64,000 nt of DNA, from the NCBI RefSeq assembly GCF_000307875.1, contig NZ_AJLS01000137.1:1-64000 (forward strand), given 5' to 3'. The notes under the pieces are model-generated. The model had not been told where the DNA came from. It worked only from the letters and a program-made list of their open reading frames with translations, and searched no databases. The translations under genes were made by a program, and so were the position numbers. This stretch comes from Neobacillus bataviensis LMG 21833. GTDB lineage: Bacteria; Bacillota; Bacilli; Bacillales; Cytobacillaceae. Positions 1 to 7,884 of the stretch are shown piece after piece. Numbering within the stretch: position 1 is the first letter of the stretch; every line of letters begins with the position of its first letter.

Positions 1-82
1 GTTTTGGTCTTCATAAGCGGGATGAAGACCATTTTGCATGTATTCGATGAGCGTTTTGGTCTTCATAAGCGGGATGAAGACC
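1..82. repeat. two-copy hairpin direct repeat
   Basis: A 30-bp unit at 1-30 is repeated exactly at 53-82, a period of 52 bp. Each copy contains perfect 9-bp arms, GGTCTTCAT and ATGAAGACC, around a 7-base AAGCGGG loop (arms 6-14/22-30). The first copy starts at the window edge, so the array may extend to the left. The spacer is 22 bp and not repeated further, so this is not a CRISPR array. It could be a small REP/MITE-like element or part of the terminator of the preceding gene; no function is shown. Confidence 0.7.
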
Positions 83-243
83 TTTTCGTTGTTTTCTATT
101 AAGAGATCCGGCTTTCATTGTTACGCCTCATCATATGCTGAAAATACTTTTTAGAATATTGGGAATAAGTTAATGTATATTATAAAAATAAGTCTATAAT
201 ATAATAGAGGAAAAATACTAAACTAGTTTCAGGAGGTATTTTG

Positions 244-1044
244 ATGAAAGTAGCAATTGCACAATTATCCACAAGTATTGATAAATCCGCTAATTTAGAG
301 AAGGCCACCCAATACATTTCGAAAGCAAAAGGTTTGGGCGCAGATTTTGTGATCATACCTGAATTTTTTATGGCACTGGCTACCCCGAAGTCTGGTGTCT
401 TACCTGTAGATGTGGCAGAACCATTGGATGGCCCGTTTGTTACCGGATTAATGGAAGCTGCCCGCCAAAACGAAATTTATGTGGTTTGCGGTCTGTATGA
501 ATCCAAACCAGATGATCAAGAACGTGCATATAACACAACCGTCCTTATCAATCGTTCAGGACAGCTCGTCCATTCTTACCGAAAAACCCATTTATACGAT
601 GCGTTTAATTATCATGAATCTGATACGATTATACCGGGTGAAAATCAATATAAAATAGTAGAAACAGAGTTTGGAAAAATAGGATTAATGGTTTGTTACG
701 AATTACGCTTCCCAGAAATCGCAAGGCAATTTGCGCTTCAAGAGGCAGATATCCTGCTTGTTCCTGCTGGCTGGGTGGCAGGACCGATGAAAGAGGATCA
801 TTGGCAAACGCTTATTCGCGCTCGAGCTATTGAAAATACCATGTTTGTCTGCGGCGCAAACCTGGTTGGCGATATTTTTACCGGACGCAGTGTGATCGTC
901 GATCCGATGGGTGTTATCCAAGCCAGCGGAGGCGAAGAAGAAACCTTAATTTTGTCCGATATTGACCTTAACCGTATTCAACGAGTAAGAGAAAAACTCC
1001 CAAGCGTAAAAAATCGTAAGTCTGAATTTTATACTACTATTTAG
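244..1044 (+). CDS. carbon-nitrogen hydrolase (nitrilase/omega-amidase family)
   Basis: A 266-residue member of the nitrilase superfamily, which hydrolyses C-N bonds of amides or nitriles in the cytosol. The catalytic Glu-Lys-Cys triad is visible: E40 in the IIPEF segment, K114 in SYRKTHLYD and C151 in MVCYELRFPE. The VCYELRFPE context is typical of the omega-amidase/Nit-like branch, which removes the amide from alpha-ketoglutaramate or similar deaminated compounds, but the real substrate cannot be read from sequence. The ATG at 244 is preferred over the TTG at 241 because AGGAGG (231-236) then lies 7 bases upstream. It stands alone, ending in a REP-like hairpin that can serve as its terminator. 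Confidence 0.85.
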   Translation: MKVAIAQLSTSIDKSANLEKATQYISKAKGLGADFVIIPEFFMALATPKSGVLPVDVAEPLDGPFVTGLMEAARQNEIYVVCGLYESKPDDQERAYNTTVLINRSGQLVHSYRKTHLYDAFNYHESDTIIPGENQYKIVETEFGKIGLMVCYELRFPEIARQFALQEADILLVPAGWVAGPMKEDHWQTLIRARAIENTMFVCGANLVGDIFTGRSVIVDPMGVIQASGGEEETLILSDIDLNRIQRVREKLPSVKNRKSEFYTTI

Positions 1045-1070
1045 GAAGCAGGGGACAGTTCTCTTGCTTC
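1045..1070 (+). terminator. REP-like palindrome acting as terminator
   Basis: Directly after the nitrilase stop codon lies an imperfect palindrome, GAAGCAGGGGACAG then TTCTCTTGCTTC, followed by a T run. It belongs to the family also seen at 2913, 2951, 7255, 7832 and 7864, here with a U tract that would make it a usable intrinsic terminator. Confidence 0.6.
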
Positions 1071-1161
1071 TTTTTCATGAAGCTTGATGCTTCCCCTTTG
1101 GATAATAAATGGGTGAAATCTTTCATATAATGAATAAAATCATTTTATGGAAGGAGAAAAA

Positions 1162-1623
1162 ATGCGTAAAAGACAATCGCGTGTAGGCCTATTTATTGGA
1201 GTGTTTATTGTCATAATCCTAATCATTGTAATGATTAAGTCGATGTTCTTTTCCGCCGAGGAACAGGCGCAAAGGGTCGTGGACGAATTTTATACATATG
1301 AGCAGGAAGGGAATTTTACTGATTCGTGGGAGCTATTCCATCCTTTCATGAAAGAACGGTGGGAAAAGTCGACCTATATTAATGACCGGGCGCACGTCTT
1401 TATGGGGCATTTCGGGGCAGAGACGTTTGATTATTCTATCGAATATCTAGATAAAGTTGAAAAATGGAGAATGGCCAAAGACAAAAAGCCTTTTAAGGAA
1501 GCCTATCATTTTCAAGTTCTCCAAATGTATAAAGGGAAATACGGGAAATTTAACTTTGAGCAAGATGTATATGTGGTTAAAAACAAAGATAGCTGGGGGA
1601 TTTTGTGGGATTACCAACAATGA
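1162..1623 (+). CDS. small membrane-anchored protein of unknown function
   Basis: A 153-residue protein with a basic start (MRKRQSRVG) and one N-terminal membrane segment at about residues 8-28, followed by an acidic soluble domain that would face outside. The segment after the anchor (EEQAQRVVDEFYTYEQEGNFTDSWELFHP) resembles the start of NTF2-like extracytoplasmic domains, but this is a shape resemblance only. The ATG at 1162 has AAGGAG five bases upstream; the earlier in-frame ATG at 1147 would overlap that ribosome binding site. I do not recognise a named family and assign no function. Confidence 0.7.
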   Translation: MRKRQSRVGLFIGVFIVIILIIVMIKSMFFSAEEQAQRVVDEFYTYEQEGNFTDSWELFHPFMKERWEKSTYINDRAHVFMGHFGAETFDYSIEYLDKVEKWRMAKDKKPFKEAYHFQVLQMYKGKYGKFNFEQDVYVVKNKDSWGILWDYQQ

Positions 1624-1842
1624 AAGCAAAGGGATTTACCACTAGCCAAGTAGTGCAATAATATGGGCTATTACCGCTAAATTTCCCCGGCAATTATCGA
1701 CAACTTTCGTTTCAACTCATACTAAACTAAGGTCAATCCCGCTGTTTTTTAGTTCTGCGAGTTGTGGGCTTTTTAGCAGGCAGAGTAGATTATCCATGGC
1801 TGGAAACATCTTATCAATTCCTTTTCTGACAATCTACTGTCT

Positions 1843-2277
1843 TTAGGTAGCCATTTTGTCTACGGGATTCAACATTCTCACCACTTTATCGAACCCGGCT
1901 GCCAGCAGGATCCCCACTGTATACCGAATCAGATCCACGGTAAGAAATCCTTTACCTAGGATCAATCCTCCAAGGATAGTGCCGCGAATCTGATTGATCC
2001 AGTCTTCTTGATACAATTGACTGAACTCAATGCCAAAACTAAATAAAAAACTAAGCAAGATTGCTATTAGCAGACTTTTACGCACTAGTAAGAAACGGAA
2101 ACCAAAATAAACCATCATCGCCCATAGCGCATCCCCCGTATTCTGCGCAACAAAAAACGGAAGCAACTCGCCGTATTTCCTTGAGGCAAGGCCTAATGCG
2201 ATGGTGGTAACAATGGCAATTAAATAAACAATCTTTATTTTACCATATCGTTGATTGATAGATTTCAATTGAAACAC
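1843..2277 (-). CDS. DUF2809-type integral membrane protein
   Basis: A 144-residue hydrophobic protein with about four membrane spans. The pattern GLASRKYGELLPFFVAQNTGDALWAMMVYFG is the hallmark of DUF2809, a family of small membrane proteins without known role. The GTG at 2277 sits directly on an AAAAAGG sequence, which is too close for a ribosome binding site. The TTG nine bases further in (2268) has AAGGGTG at good spacing and may be the true start. The gene is isolated and convergent with the gene at 1162. Confidence 0.65.
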   Translation of the reverse strand: MFQLKSINQRYGKIKIVYLIAIVTTIALGLASRKYGELLPFFVAQNTGDALWAMMVYFGFRFLLVRKSLLIAILLSFLFSFGIEFSQLYQEDWINQIRGTILGGLILGKGFLTVDLIRYTVGILLAAGFDKVVRMLNPVDKMAT

Positions 2278-2388
2278 CCTTTTTCAGTCACATAATAAAA
2301 AGTCCTGTTCTACTTTGTTTCCTCTGCTTCCCATTCTATCACAGGCGGCTGGGAAAGGAGGGCGGTTCGCGAAAAGAAGGGTCAGTCT

Positions 2389-2514
2389 ATTTACTCTCCA
2401 CTTTGAACATTTTACTATCCGGTTTTCGGGATTTACTCTCCACTTTTGGCGTTTTACTGCCCACCTTTGATCCGTTACTCGCCGATTTTCCTGTTTTACT
2501 CTCCACTTCAAAAA
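2389..2514. repeat. six-unit array with 21-bp period (TTTACTCTCCACTT type)
   Basis: Six consecutive 21-bp units start at 2389, 2410, 2431, 2452, 2473 and 2494. The shared core is TTACT followed by a C-rich step, best copy TTTACTCTCCACTT; the last 7 bases of each unit vary. On the minus strand the array reads as an ORF with a repeating KWRVN peptide, which is a by-product of a period divisible by three. It lies between the divergent DUF2809 gene and the T-box leader. No function is known to me. Confidence 0.85.
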
Positions 2515-2600
2515 TTCTACAAAATCTAGTCACTTCGTATTGACTATTCCAAAAATACAAACTATAATTTTTATAAATTTCGAATAATTCATTTTAAAAA

Positions 2601-2908
2601 GCAATGAAGAGGGAAAGTACGATTACGTTATTTTTCACAGAGAGCTTCGGGAGCTGAAAAGAAGCAAAAATACGAATCCGAACAATGGCCTCAGAGCTTC
2701 GTGCTGAAACAATCGTAGCTGGATTGGAGTAGGTTCCGACGAGATTTGGTGCTCGTTATCCACACCACAGTATGAAGAGCAGCATATACGCTCTCGTACT
2801 TGCAGAGGCTGTTTTGTGTGAGCAAACAGTAAATTAAGGTGGTACCACGCGGCGAACAACCACGTCCTTATCTATTTTCTTTAAATGGATAGGGGCGTGG
2901 TTTTTTTA
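2601..2908 (+). promoter_or_regulatory. T-box leader with terminator, probably methionine-specific
   Basis: The T-box sequence AAGGTGGTACCACGCGG is at 2836-2852, followed by a terminator hairpin (about 2860-2900) and a T run to 2908. Stem I can be drawn. Lower helix GAGG (2609-2612) pairs with CCTC (2689-2692). AGTA (2616-2619) lies opposite GAACAATGG (2680-2688). The upper helix is GATTACGTTATTTTT with AAAAATACGAATC, and AGAGAG is at 2639-2644. The specifier reads either AUG (2685-2687) or AAU one base earlier. The UGGU of the T-box pairs with a tRNA whose discriminator is A, which fits tRNA-Met better than tRNA-Asn. It would raise transcription of the downstream SAM hydrolase/ECF genes when the uncharged tRNA accumulates. 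Confidence 0.85.
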
Positions 2909-2912
2909 TTGG

Positions 2913-2975
2913 GAAGCAGGGGACGGTTCCCTTGCTTCCAGTGCATGATAAAGCGGGAGAACCGTCCCCCGCTTC
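2913..2975. repeat. pair of inverted REP-like palindromes
   Basis: Two copies of the same palindromic element lie head to head at 2913-2938 and 2951-2975. Each is built on GAAGCRGGGGACGGTTC and its complement. They sit between the T-box terminator and the ribosome binding site of the SAM hydrolase gene, so any read-through transcript will contain a large stem-loop here. Confidence 0.75.
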
Positions 2976-3004
2976 AAGAATATAAAACGGAGGAGGCAAA
3001 TATA

Positions 3005-3847
3005 ATGAATAATAATCTCGTATTGCAAACTGATTTTGGTACAAGTGATGGTGCTGTAAGTGCGATGTATGGTGTGGCTATTTCTGTGAATCCGGACATC
3101 CGGATTTTTGATTTAACTCATGACATCCCGCAGTATCATATTTGGGAAGGCTCCTACCGCTTGTATCAGACGGTTTCTTATTGGCCGGAAGGCACGGTGT
3201 TTGTGTCGGTTGTGGATCCGGGTGTTGGCTCCGAGCGCAGAAGTATTGCCGTGAAAACGGTGCTAGGTCAGTATATTATTACTCCAGACAACGGGACGCT
3301 TACCCATTTGAAAAAATGTATTGGCATTGCGGAAGCAAGAATCATCGATGAGACCGTCAATCGCCTGCCGCACTCAGGTGAATCCTATACGTTTCACGGC
3401 CGTGATGTGTATGCCTATACAGGGGCGCGGCTTGCTTCCAAGCTGATTACGTTTGAACAGGTAGGTCCGGAGGTGCCGGTGGATTCTCTTATCGAGCTGC
3501 CCATGGCGGAGCCGAGTATTACCAACCAAGTCCTAACAGGCCACATCGACATACTTGATATTCGCTTCGGAAATTTATGGACTAATATTGACCGTTTGCT
3601 TTTTAAAGATTTATCAGCGGGATATGGCGATTCCTTTGAAGTGACGATTGAAAATGACACCCGTCAAGTCTATAAAAATATCATGACCTATGGTCGTACA
3701 TTCGCTGACATTCATTTAGGAGAACCATTGCTCTACGTCAATTCACTCGACAAAATTGGTGTAGCGCTAAACCAAGGTTCTTTTTCAAAAGCGTATCATA
3801 TTGAAACAGGGGCTTCTTGGAAAATAATCATTCGGAAAATTGTGTAA
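3005..3847 (+). CDS. SAM hydroxide adenosyltransferase (SAM hydrolase, DUF62)
   Basis: A 280-residue protein of the DUF62/SAM_adeno_trans family, which hydrolyses S-adenosyl-L-methionine to adenosine and L-methionine. Family blocks are intact: TDFG near the N terminus, DLTHDI, VSVVDPGVGS, ITPDNGTL and FHGRDVYA, followed by the C-terminal beta-barrel half. The ATG at 3005 has GGAGGAGG 8 bases upstream; the ORF could extend to 2885, but that lies inside the T-box terminator. It is the first gene of a co-directional set with the ECF transporter, and the whole set is under T-box control. The methionine released by the enzyme fits the proposed methionine specifier. Confidence 0.85.
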   Translation: MNNNLVLQTDFGTSDGAVSAMYGVAISVNPDIRIFDLTHDIPQYHIWEGSYRLYQTVSYWPEGTVFVSVVDPGVGSERRSIAVKTVLGQYIITPDNGTLTHLKKCIGIAEARIIDETVNRLPHSGESYTFHGRDVYAYTGARLASKLITFEQVGPEVPVDSLIELPMAEPSITNQVLTGHIDILDIRFGNLWTNIDRLLFKDLSAGYGDSFEVTIENDTRQVYKNIMTYGRTFADIHLGEPLLYVNSLDKIGVALNQGSFSKAYHIETGASWKIIIRKIV

Positions 3848-3874
3848 AAATATTTTACTTGGGGGTTTTAGAAA

Positions 3875-4432
3875 ATGAAAAGAAATCAGTTATCGATTAA
3901 AACGATTGTGGCGATAGGAATTGGAGCAGCTGTATTCGTGATTTTAGGGAGATTTGCCTCTATTCCAACAGGGGTTCCGAATACGAATTTCGACACTTCA
4001 TATGGCTTTTTAGCATTAATGGCGATTATTTTCGGACCAGTTGCCGGCGGCTTGATTGGCTTAATCGGTCATGCCTTAAAGGATGCGATCTTCTATGGAA
4101 CGCCGTGGTGGAGCTGGGTTGTCGTCTCGGGAATTGTCGGCTTCTTAATTGGCCTGGCAGCGAAGAAAATCAATATTGAATCGGGCGTTTTTACGGTAAA
4201 AAAAATCATCCTATTTAACGTCGTTCAAATTATCGTCCAAGCGATTGGCTGGTTCGTGATTGCGCCAACCTTGGATGTGTTGATTTATGCAGAACCAGCG
4301 AATAAGGTTTATTTACAAGGGGCAGTGGCTGGCGGATTAAACATGGTGACGGTCGCTGTTCTTGGTACGCTGCTGCTAAGCATTTATGCAAAAAGCCGCA
4401 GTCAAAGCGGCAGTTTGACGAAGGATGTATAA
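3875..4432 (+). CDS. ECF transporter S component, UPF0397 family
   Basis: A 185-residue integral membrane protein with five to six hydrophobic segments. The pattern [46 protein letters not shown] is characteristic of UPF0397, often labelled an ECF-type riboflavin transporter subunit without proof. S components bind the substrate and plug into the EcfT/EcfA energising module. Its neighbours are that module (4723 and 6426) and a SAM hydrolase under a T-box, so a substrate from methionine or SAM metabolism is a better guess than riboflavin. It begins 27 bp after the hydrolase with GGGGGT as ribosome binding site. Confidence 0.8.
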   Translation: MKRNQLSIKTIVAIGIGAAVFVILGRFASIPTGVPNTNFDTSYGFLALMAIIFGPVAGGLIGLIGHALKDAIFYGTPWWSWVVVSGIVGFLIGLAAKKINIESGVFTVKKIILFNVVQIIVQAIGWFVIAPTLDVLIYAEPANKVYLQGAVAGGLNMVTVAVLGTLLLSIYAKSRSQSGSLTKDV

Positions 4433-4464
4433 GATTTGTTATGTAAGTTTGCGGGTGTTTTTGG

Positions 4465-4526
4465 ATTCGCCGATATAATCGCAGATTCGCCGATAAACAT
4501 ACAAAAATCGCCGATATATCAGATCG
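4465..4526. repeat. three-unit array, ATTCGCCGATA type, 20-21-bp period
   Basis: Copies of (A/T)TCGCCGATA start at 4465, 4485 and 4506, so the spacing is 20 and 21 bp. The array lies between the S-component gene and the ATPase gene of the same ECF operon, just upstream of a second array of different sequence but the same period. Confidence 0.7.
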
Positions 4527-4597
4527 TCGTTAAAAAAGTGAAAATTCACACCTCAATTATCTACATTTCATGATTTATGTAATGACTTAACCTCTCT

Positions 4598-4692
4598 ATG
4601 AGCGAATTATGAGGTTCAATGAGCGAATTTCAATGTTTAATGAGCGAATTTCGATGGCCAATGAGCGAATTTTGCTATTCAATGAGCGAATT
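4598..4692. repeat. five-unit array, ATGAGCGAATT, exact 21-bp period
   Basis: ATGAGCGAATT occurs at 4598, 4619, 4640, 4661 and 4682 with an unbroken 21-bp step, while the 10 bases between copies vary. Because 21 is a multiple of three and there is no stop, it is read in frame with the next gene and adds a spurious FNERI-repeat N terminus in automated translation. Confidence 0.9.
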
Positions 4693-4722
4693 CAAAAAGC
4701 TACAATTATTAGGAGAATTTTT

Positions 4723-6435
4723 ATGAAAAAACCGGTTATTCAATTCGAAAACTATAGCTTTCAGTATCGCAGTCAGACGGCACCAACGTTACATGAGATC
4801 AACTTAACGATCCATGACGGGGAAAAGGTTCTGATTGTTGGGCCTTCAGGTTCAGGAAAAAGCACACTTGGCCATTGTCTCAATGGCCTTGTTCCCTTTT
4901 CTTATAAAGGACAAGTGTCCGGAAGCTTGAAAATTAGCGGTGAGGATGCGATGGATCTCGATATTTTCACCCTTTCTAAAAAAGTCGGTACCGTTCTCCA
5001 AGATCCAGATGGGCAATTTATTGGACTCACGGTCGCTGAGGATATCGCGTTTGCGCTTGAAAATGATTGTGCACCACAAAAACAAATGTTCAAAAGGATA
5101 GCAGAAGTATCGAAAATGGTCGAAATGGAGGAGTATTTGGATTCCTCACTCCATCACCTTTCCGGGGGACAAAAGCAACGGGTCTCGCTTGCCGGGGTCA
5201 TGGTCGATGATGTAGAGATCCTATTATTTGATGAGCCGCTGGCAAATCTTGATCCGGCAACGGGAAAATATGCAATCGAACTCATTGACCGGATCCAGCG
5301 CGAAACAAACAAAACGGTCGTGATTATTGAGCACCGCCTTGAGGATGTCTTGCATTGCCCTGTTGACCGTATCATTGTCGTGGATGATGGCAGGATTATC
5401 GGTGATATGACTCCAGATGAATTATTGGCTTCCCCGCTGTTGGAGCAGTGTTCCGTCCGTGAGCCCTTATATGTAAAAGCGGCCAAATATGCCGGCTGTA
5501 AAATTACACCTGACATGCAGCCTGCCCATCCAGATACCTTTCGTATCGATAGCTGCAAAGCTCAATTAGCAGATTGGTTTACAAACGTGAATCCACCGCA
5601 GCCTCGGGCGAAAACAGAAGTCGTTTTGGAAGTAAAGGATATTACGTTCGGTTACAAACCGGGGCAACGGACGATTCACGATGTTTCTTTTTCGATTGAA
5701 AAAGGAGAGATGGTCAGTATTGTTGGAAAAAATGGTGCTAGTAAGTCGACGCTGTCTAAATTAATCTGTGGCTTTGAGAAGCCGAGCTCGGGAAGAATTT
5801 ATTATCGTGGTCAGGATATTAGCGGCGATACGATTAAAGAGCGGGCTGCACGAATTGGCATGGTGATGCAAAATCCGAATCAGATGATTTCAAAGCAGAT
5901 GATCTATGATGAAGTGGCGCTGGGCCTCGTCATCCGCGGTGTCCCGGAAAACGAAATAAAAGAGCGCGTCCTAAAGACATTGAAGATTTGCGGCTTGTAT
6001 CCGTTCCGTAACTGGCCGATTTCGGCGCTAAGCTTTGGGCAGAAAAAACGGGTTACGATTGCCTCTATTTTAGTTTTAGAACCAGAGGTGCTGATTCTGG
6101 ATGAACCAACCGCTGGGCAGGATTTTCGCCATTATACTGAAATCATGGAGTTTTTAGTTGAACTTAACCGCCATGGAGTAACGATTATCATGATTACCCA
6201 TGATATGCATCTGATGCTTGAATACACACCAAGGGCGATCGTGATGGCAAGCGGGAGAAAAATAGCGGATGATACTGCCGTTCATGTATTGGCGGATGCT
6301 ACTATTATCAAACAGGCAAACTTAAAGGAAACGTCCCTTTTTGAACTGGCGGAGCGGGCGGGGTTCGGCGAACCGAAAGAGTTTGTCCGGCGATTTATCG
6401 CGTATGATCGAGGGGTGAGGCAGAAATGGCAGTAG
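4723..6435 (+). CDS. ECF transporter energising ATPase, two fused nucleotide-binding domains
   Basis: A 570-residue fusion of two ABC ATPase domains that would power the ECF importer. The first half has Walker A GPSGSGKST (residues 40-48), signature LSGGQKQR and Walker B LLFDEPLANLD. The second half has Walker A GKNGASKST, signature LSFGQKKR and Walker B LILDEPTAGQD. In the second Walker A the usual Gly before Lys is Ser. The ATG at 4723 is chosen because AGGAG (4711-4715) precedes it by 7 bases; upstream in-frame codons lie in the tandem repeat array. It overlaps the permease gene by 10 bp, indicating translational coupling. Confidence 0.9.
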   Translation: MKKPVIQFENYSFQYRSQTAPTLHEINLTIHDGEKVLIVGPSGSGKSTLGHCLNGLVPFSYKGQVSGSLKISGEDAMDLDIFTLSKKVGTVLQDPDGQFIGLTVAEDIAFALENDCAPQKQMFKRIAEVSKMVEMEEYLDSSLHHLSGGQKQRVSLAGVMVDDVEILLFDEPLANLDPATGKYAIELIDRIQRETNKTVVIIEHRLEDVLHCPVDRIIVVDDGRIIGDMTPDELLASPLLEQCSVREPLYVKAAKYAGCKITPDMQPAHPDTFRIDSCKAQLADWFTNVNPPQPRAKTEVVLEVKDITFGYKPGQRTIHDVSFSIEKGEMVSIVGKNGASKSTLSKLICGFEKPSSGRIYYRGQDISGDTIKERAARIGMVMQNPNQMISKQMIYDEVALGLVIRGVPENEIKERVLKTLKICGLYPFRNWPISALSFGQKKRVTIASILVLEPEVLILDEPTAGQDFRHYTEIMEFLVELNRHGVTIIMITHDMHLMLEYTPRAIVMASGRKIADDTAVHVLADATIIKQANLKETSLFELAERAGFGEPKEFVRRFIAYDRGVRQKWQ

Positions 6436-7256
6436 AGATGCTTTCTTATATTGAGCGGCAATCACCAGTCCACCGGCTTACAGGGGTAACCAAGATGATT
6501 TGCTTTATGATTTGGTCATCGATTGCGATGCTCACCTATGATACGCGCGTTTTGATCTTTCTCTTTCTATTAAGTATGGGCGTGTTCATCGTTTCCAAGG
6601 TGAAACTTAAGGAAGTAGCCTTTGTCCTTCTATTTATTTTGTTTTTTCTCCTGATAAATAATCTAGCAATCTATGTGTTTTCACCGCAAGAAGGTGTCGC
6701 GATTTACGGGACAAGCCATGTACTGGTTGACATCGACGGCGGGCGCTATTCGCTAACGCTTGAGCAGCTGTTTTATCAAATGAATGTCACGCTTAAATAT
6801 TTCACGGTCATTCCTGCGGCGATTCTGTTTATCGTGACGACCAATCCAAGTGAATTTGCCGCATCATTAAACCGTATCGGTGTCAGCTATCGCATTTCCT
6901 ATGCTGTCGCGCTGGCGTTACGCTATATTCCCGACATCCAACGGGATTTTCGGACGATTGCCCTTTCCCAGCAAGCCCGCGGGATTGATATGTCGCGCAA
7001 GGAAAAGCTGCCGAAGCGGATTAAGAATGCCGCCTCGATTATTATCCCGCTGATCTTATCCAGCCTTGATAAGATTGAGATTATCAGCAATGCGATGGAA
7101 CTGCGCGGCTTTGGAAAAAACAAAAAGCGCACCTGGTACCGCGCCCGACCTTTTCAAAAAATTGATATTGTTACTATTATTCTATTTGTTCTTATTTTAG
7201 TGGTATCGCTATACATCACCTTCCACGACGGTGATAGGTTTTATAATCCTTTTTGA
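6426..7256 (+). CDS. ECF transporter transmembrane component EcfT/CbiQ type
   Basis: A 276-residue polytopic membrane protein, the T component that links the S component to the ATPases. Hydrophobic spans are visible near residues 22-60, 63-80 and 108-130, with a final one at about 250-268. The two coupling motifs that dock into the ATPase grooves are present as QQARGID and MELRGFG. AGGGGTGAGG precedes the ATG, which lies inside the ATPase gene. With 3875 and 4723 this completes a dedicated four-part ECF importer (the two ATPases being fused). Confidence 0.9.
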   Translation: MAVEMLSYIERQSPVHRLTGVTKMICFMIWSSIAMLTYDTRVLIFLFLLSMGVFIVSKVKLKEVAFVLLFILFFLLINNLAIYVFSPQEGVAIYGTSHVLVDIDGGRYSLTLEQLFYQMNVTLKYFTVIPAAILFIVTTNPSEFAASLNRIGVSYRISYAVALALRYIPDIQRDFRTIALSQQARGIDMSRKEKLPKRIKNAASIIIPLILSSLDKIEIISNAMELRGFGKNKKRTWYRARPFQKIDIVTIILFVLILVVSLYITFHDGDRFYNPF

Positions 7257-7288
7257 AGCAGGGACGATTCTCATGGGTGGGATGAAAA

Positions 7289-7319
7289 AAACGAGCTTTC
7301 CATAATGGAAAGCTCGTTT
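7289..7319. terminator. bidirectional intrinsic terminator
   Basis: Perfect 13-bp arms, AAACGAGCTTTCC (7289-7301) and its complement (7307-7319), around a 5-base loop. T- and A-rich flanks lie on both sides, so it can end both the ECF operon (+) and the glutathione peroxidase gene (-). Confidence 0.9.
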
Positions 7320-7326
7320 GCTATTT

Positions 7327-7806
7327 TCAAGAAAATAACTTTTCTAAATCCGCCTCGATACTGCTTGGATCTACCGTTGGTGCATAGCGTTTGATTACCT
7401 GGCCGTTACGGTTGACAAGGAATTTTGTGAAATTCCATTTTATCCTGGGGGATAATAGACCAGTCTTCTGTTCCTTTAAAAACTTGAATAGGGGATCCGA
7501 AAAAGGGCCATTTACGTCAACTTTTGCAAAAATGGGAAAGTTCACCCCATAGTTAACCTGGCAAAATTCAGTTGTTTTTTCAATTTGAGCAAATTCCTGA
7601 TTATTGAACTGAGAACATGGAAAACCCAATATCTCCAAGCCTTGCTCTTTGTATGTATCGTATAATGTTTGAAGTCCTTTAAATTGAGGGGTAAATCCGC
7701 ACTTACTGGCTGTATTGACGATAATTAACGGTCTACCTTCGTATTCCTTCAGTGATTTCGCCTTGCCATTGGGCATTTTTACTTGAAAGTCGTAAACGGT
7801 TTTCAT
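7327..7806 (-). CDS. bsaA: glutathione peroxidase-family thiol peroxidase
   Basis: A 159-residue cytosolic peroxidase of the GPx family; bacterial Cys-type members usually reduce peroxides using thioredoxin or similar thiols. The peroxidatic cysteine is C36 in NTASKCGFTPQF, the second cysteine C64 is in GFPCSQFNNQE, and the active-site Trp/Asn are in the KWNFTKF segment; Q70 completes the tetrad. The length equals the family norm. The start at 7806 has GAGGAGG just upstream; the ORF start at 7821 lies within that site. It is a single gene convergent with the ECF operon. The symbol follows the B. subtilis homologue and is by family only. Confidence 0.88.
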   Translation of the reverse strand: MKTVYDFQVKMPNGKAKSLKEYEGRPLIIVNTASKCGFTPQFKGLQTLYDTYKEQGLEILGFPCSQFNNQEFAQIEKTTEFCQVNYGVNFPIFAKVDVNGPFSDPLFKFLKEQKTGLLSPRIKWNFTKFLVNRNGQVIKRYAPTVDPSSIEADLEKLFS

Positions 7807-7831
7807 TGTTTTCCTCCTCATTAAAGTAGTT

Positions 7832-7884
7832 GAAGCAGGGGGCGGTTCCCCTGCTTCGATGATGCAAGAGAACTGACCCCTGCT
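7832..7884. repeat. REP-like palindrome pair
   Basis: A near-perfect palindrome built on GAAGCAGGGGGCGG and its complement spans 7832-7857, and an inverted, weaker copy spans 7864-7884. It lies between the glutathione peroxidase and LCP genes, both on the minus strand. It is the same family as at 1045, 2913, 2951 and, truncated, 7255. Confidence 0.7.

Noticed and set aside
1-82. Possible CRISPR array
   Set aside because: Only two copies, each a palindrome, one spacer and no cas genes.
2284-2511. Minus-strand ORF with repeating KWRVN peptide
   Set aside because: It is the translation of the 21-bp tandem array; a period divisible by three keeps the frame open. No ribosome binding site and no domain.
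2711-2723. Trp (UGG) specifier for the T-box from an alternative pairing of CGATT with AATCG
   Set aside because: That fold lacks the GAA opposite AGTA and would need a tRNA with G73, whereas the T-box reads UGGU. The fold with GAACAATGG opposite AGTA pairs better on both sides.
4609-4722. N-terminal FNERI-repeat extension of the ECF ATPase
   Set aside because: Produced by reading the in-frame repeat array; AGGAG and an ATG at 4723 give a normal ABC ATPase start.
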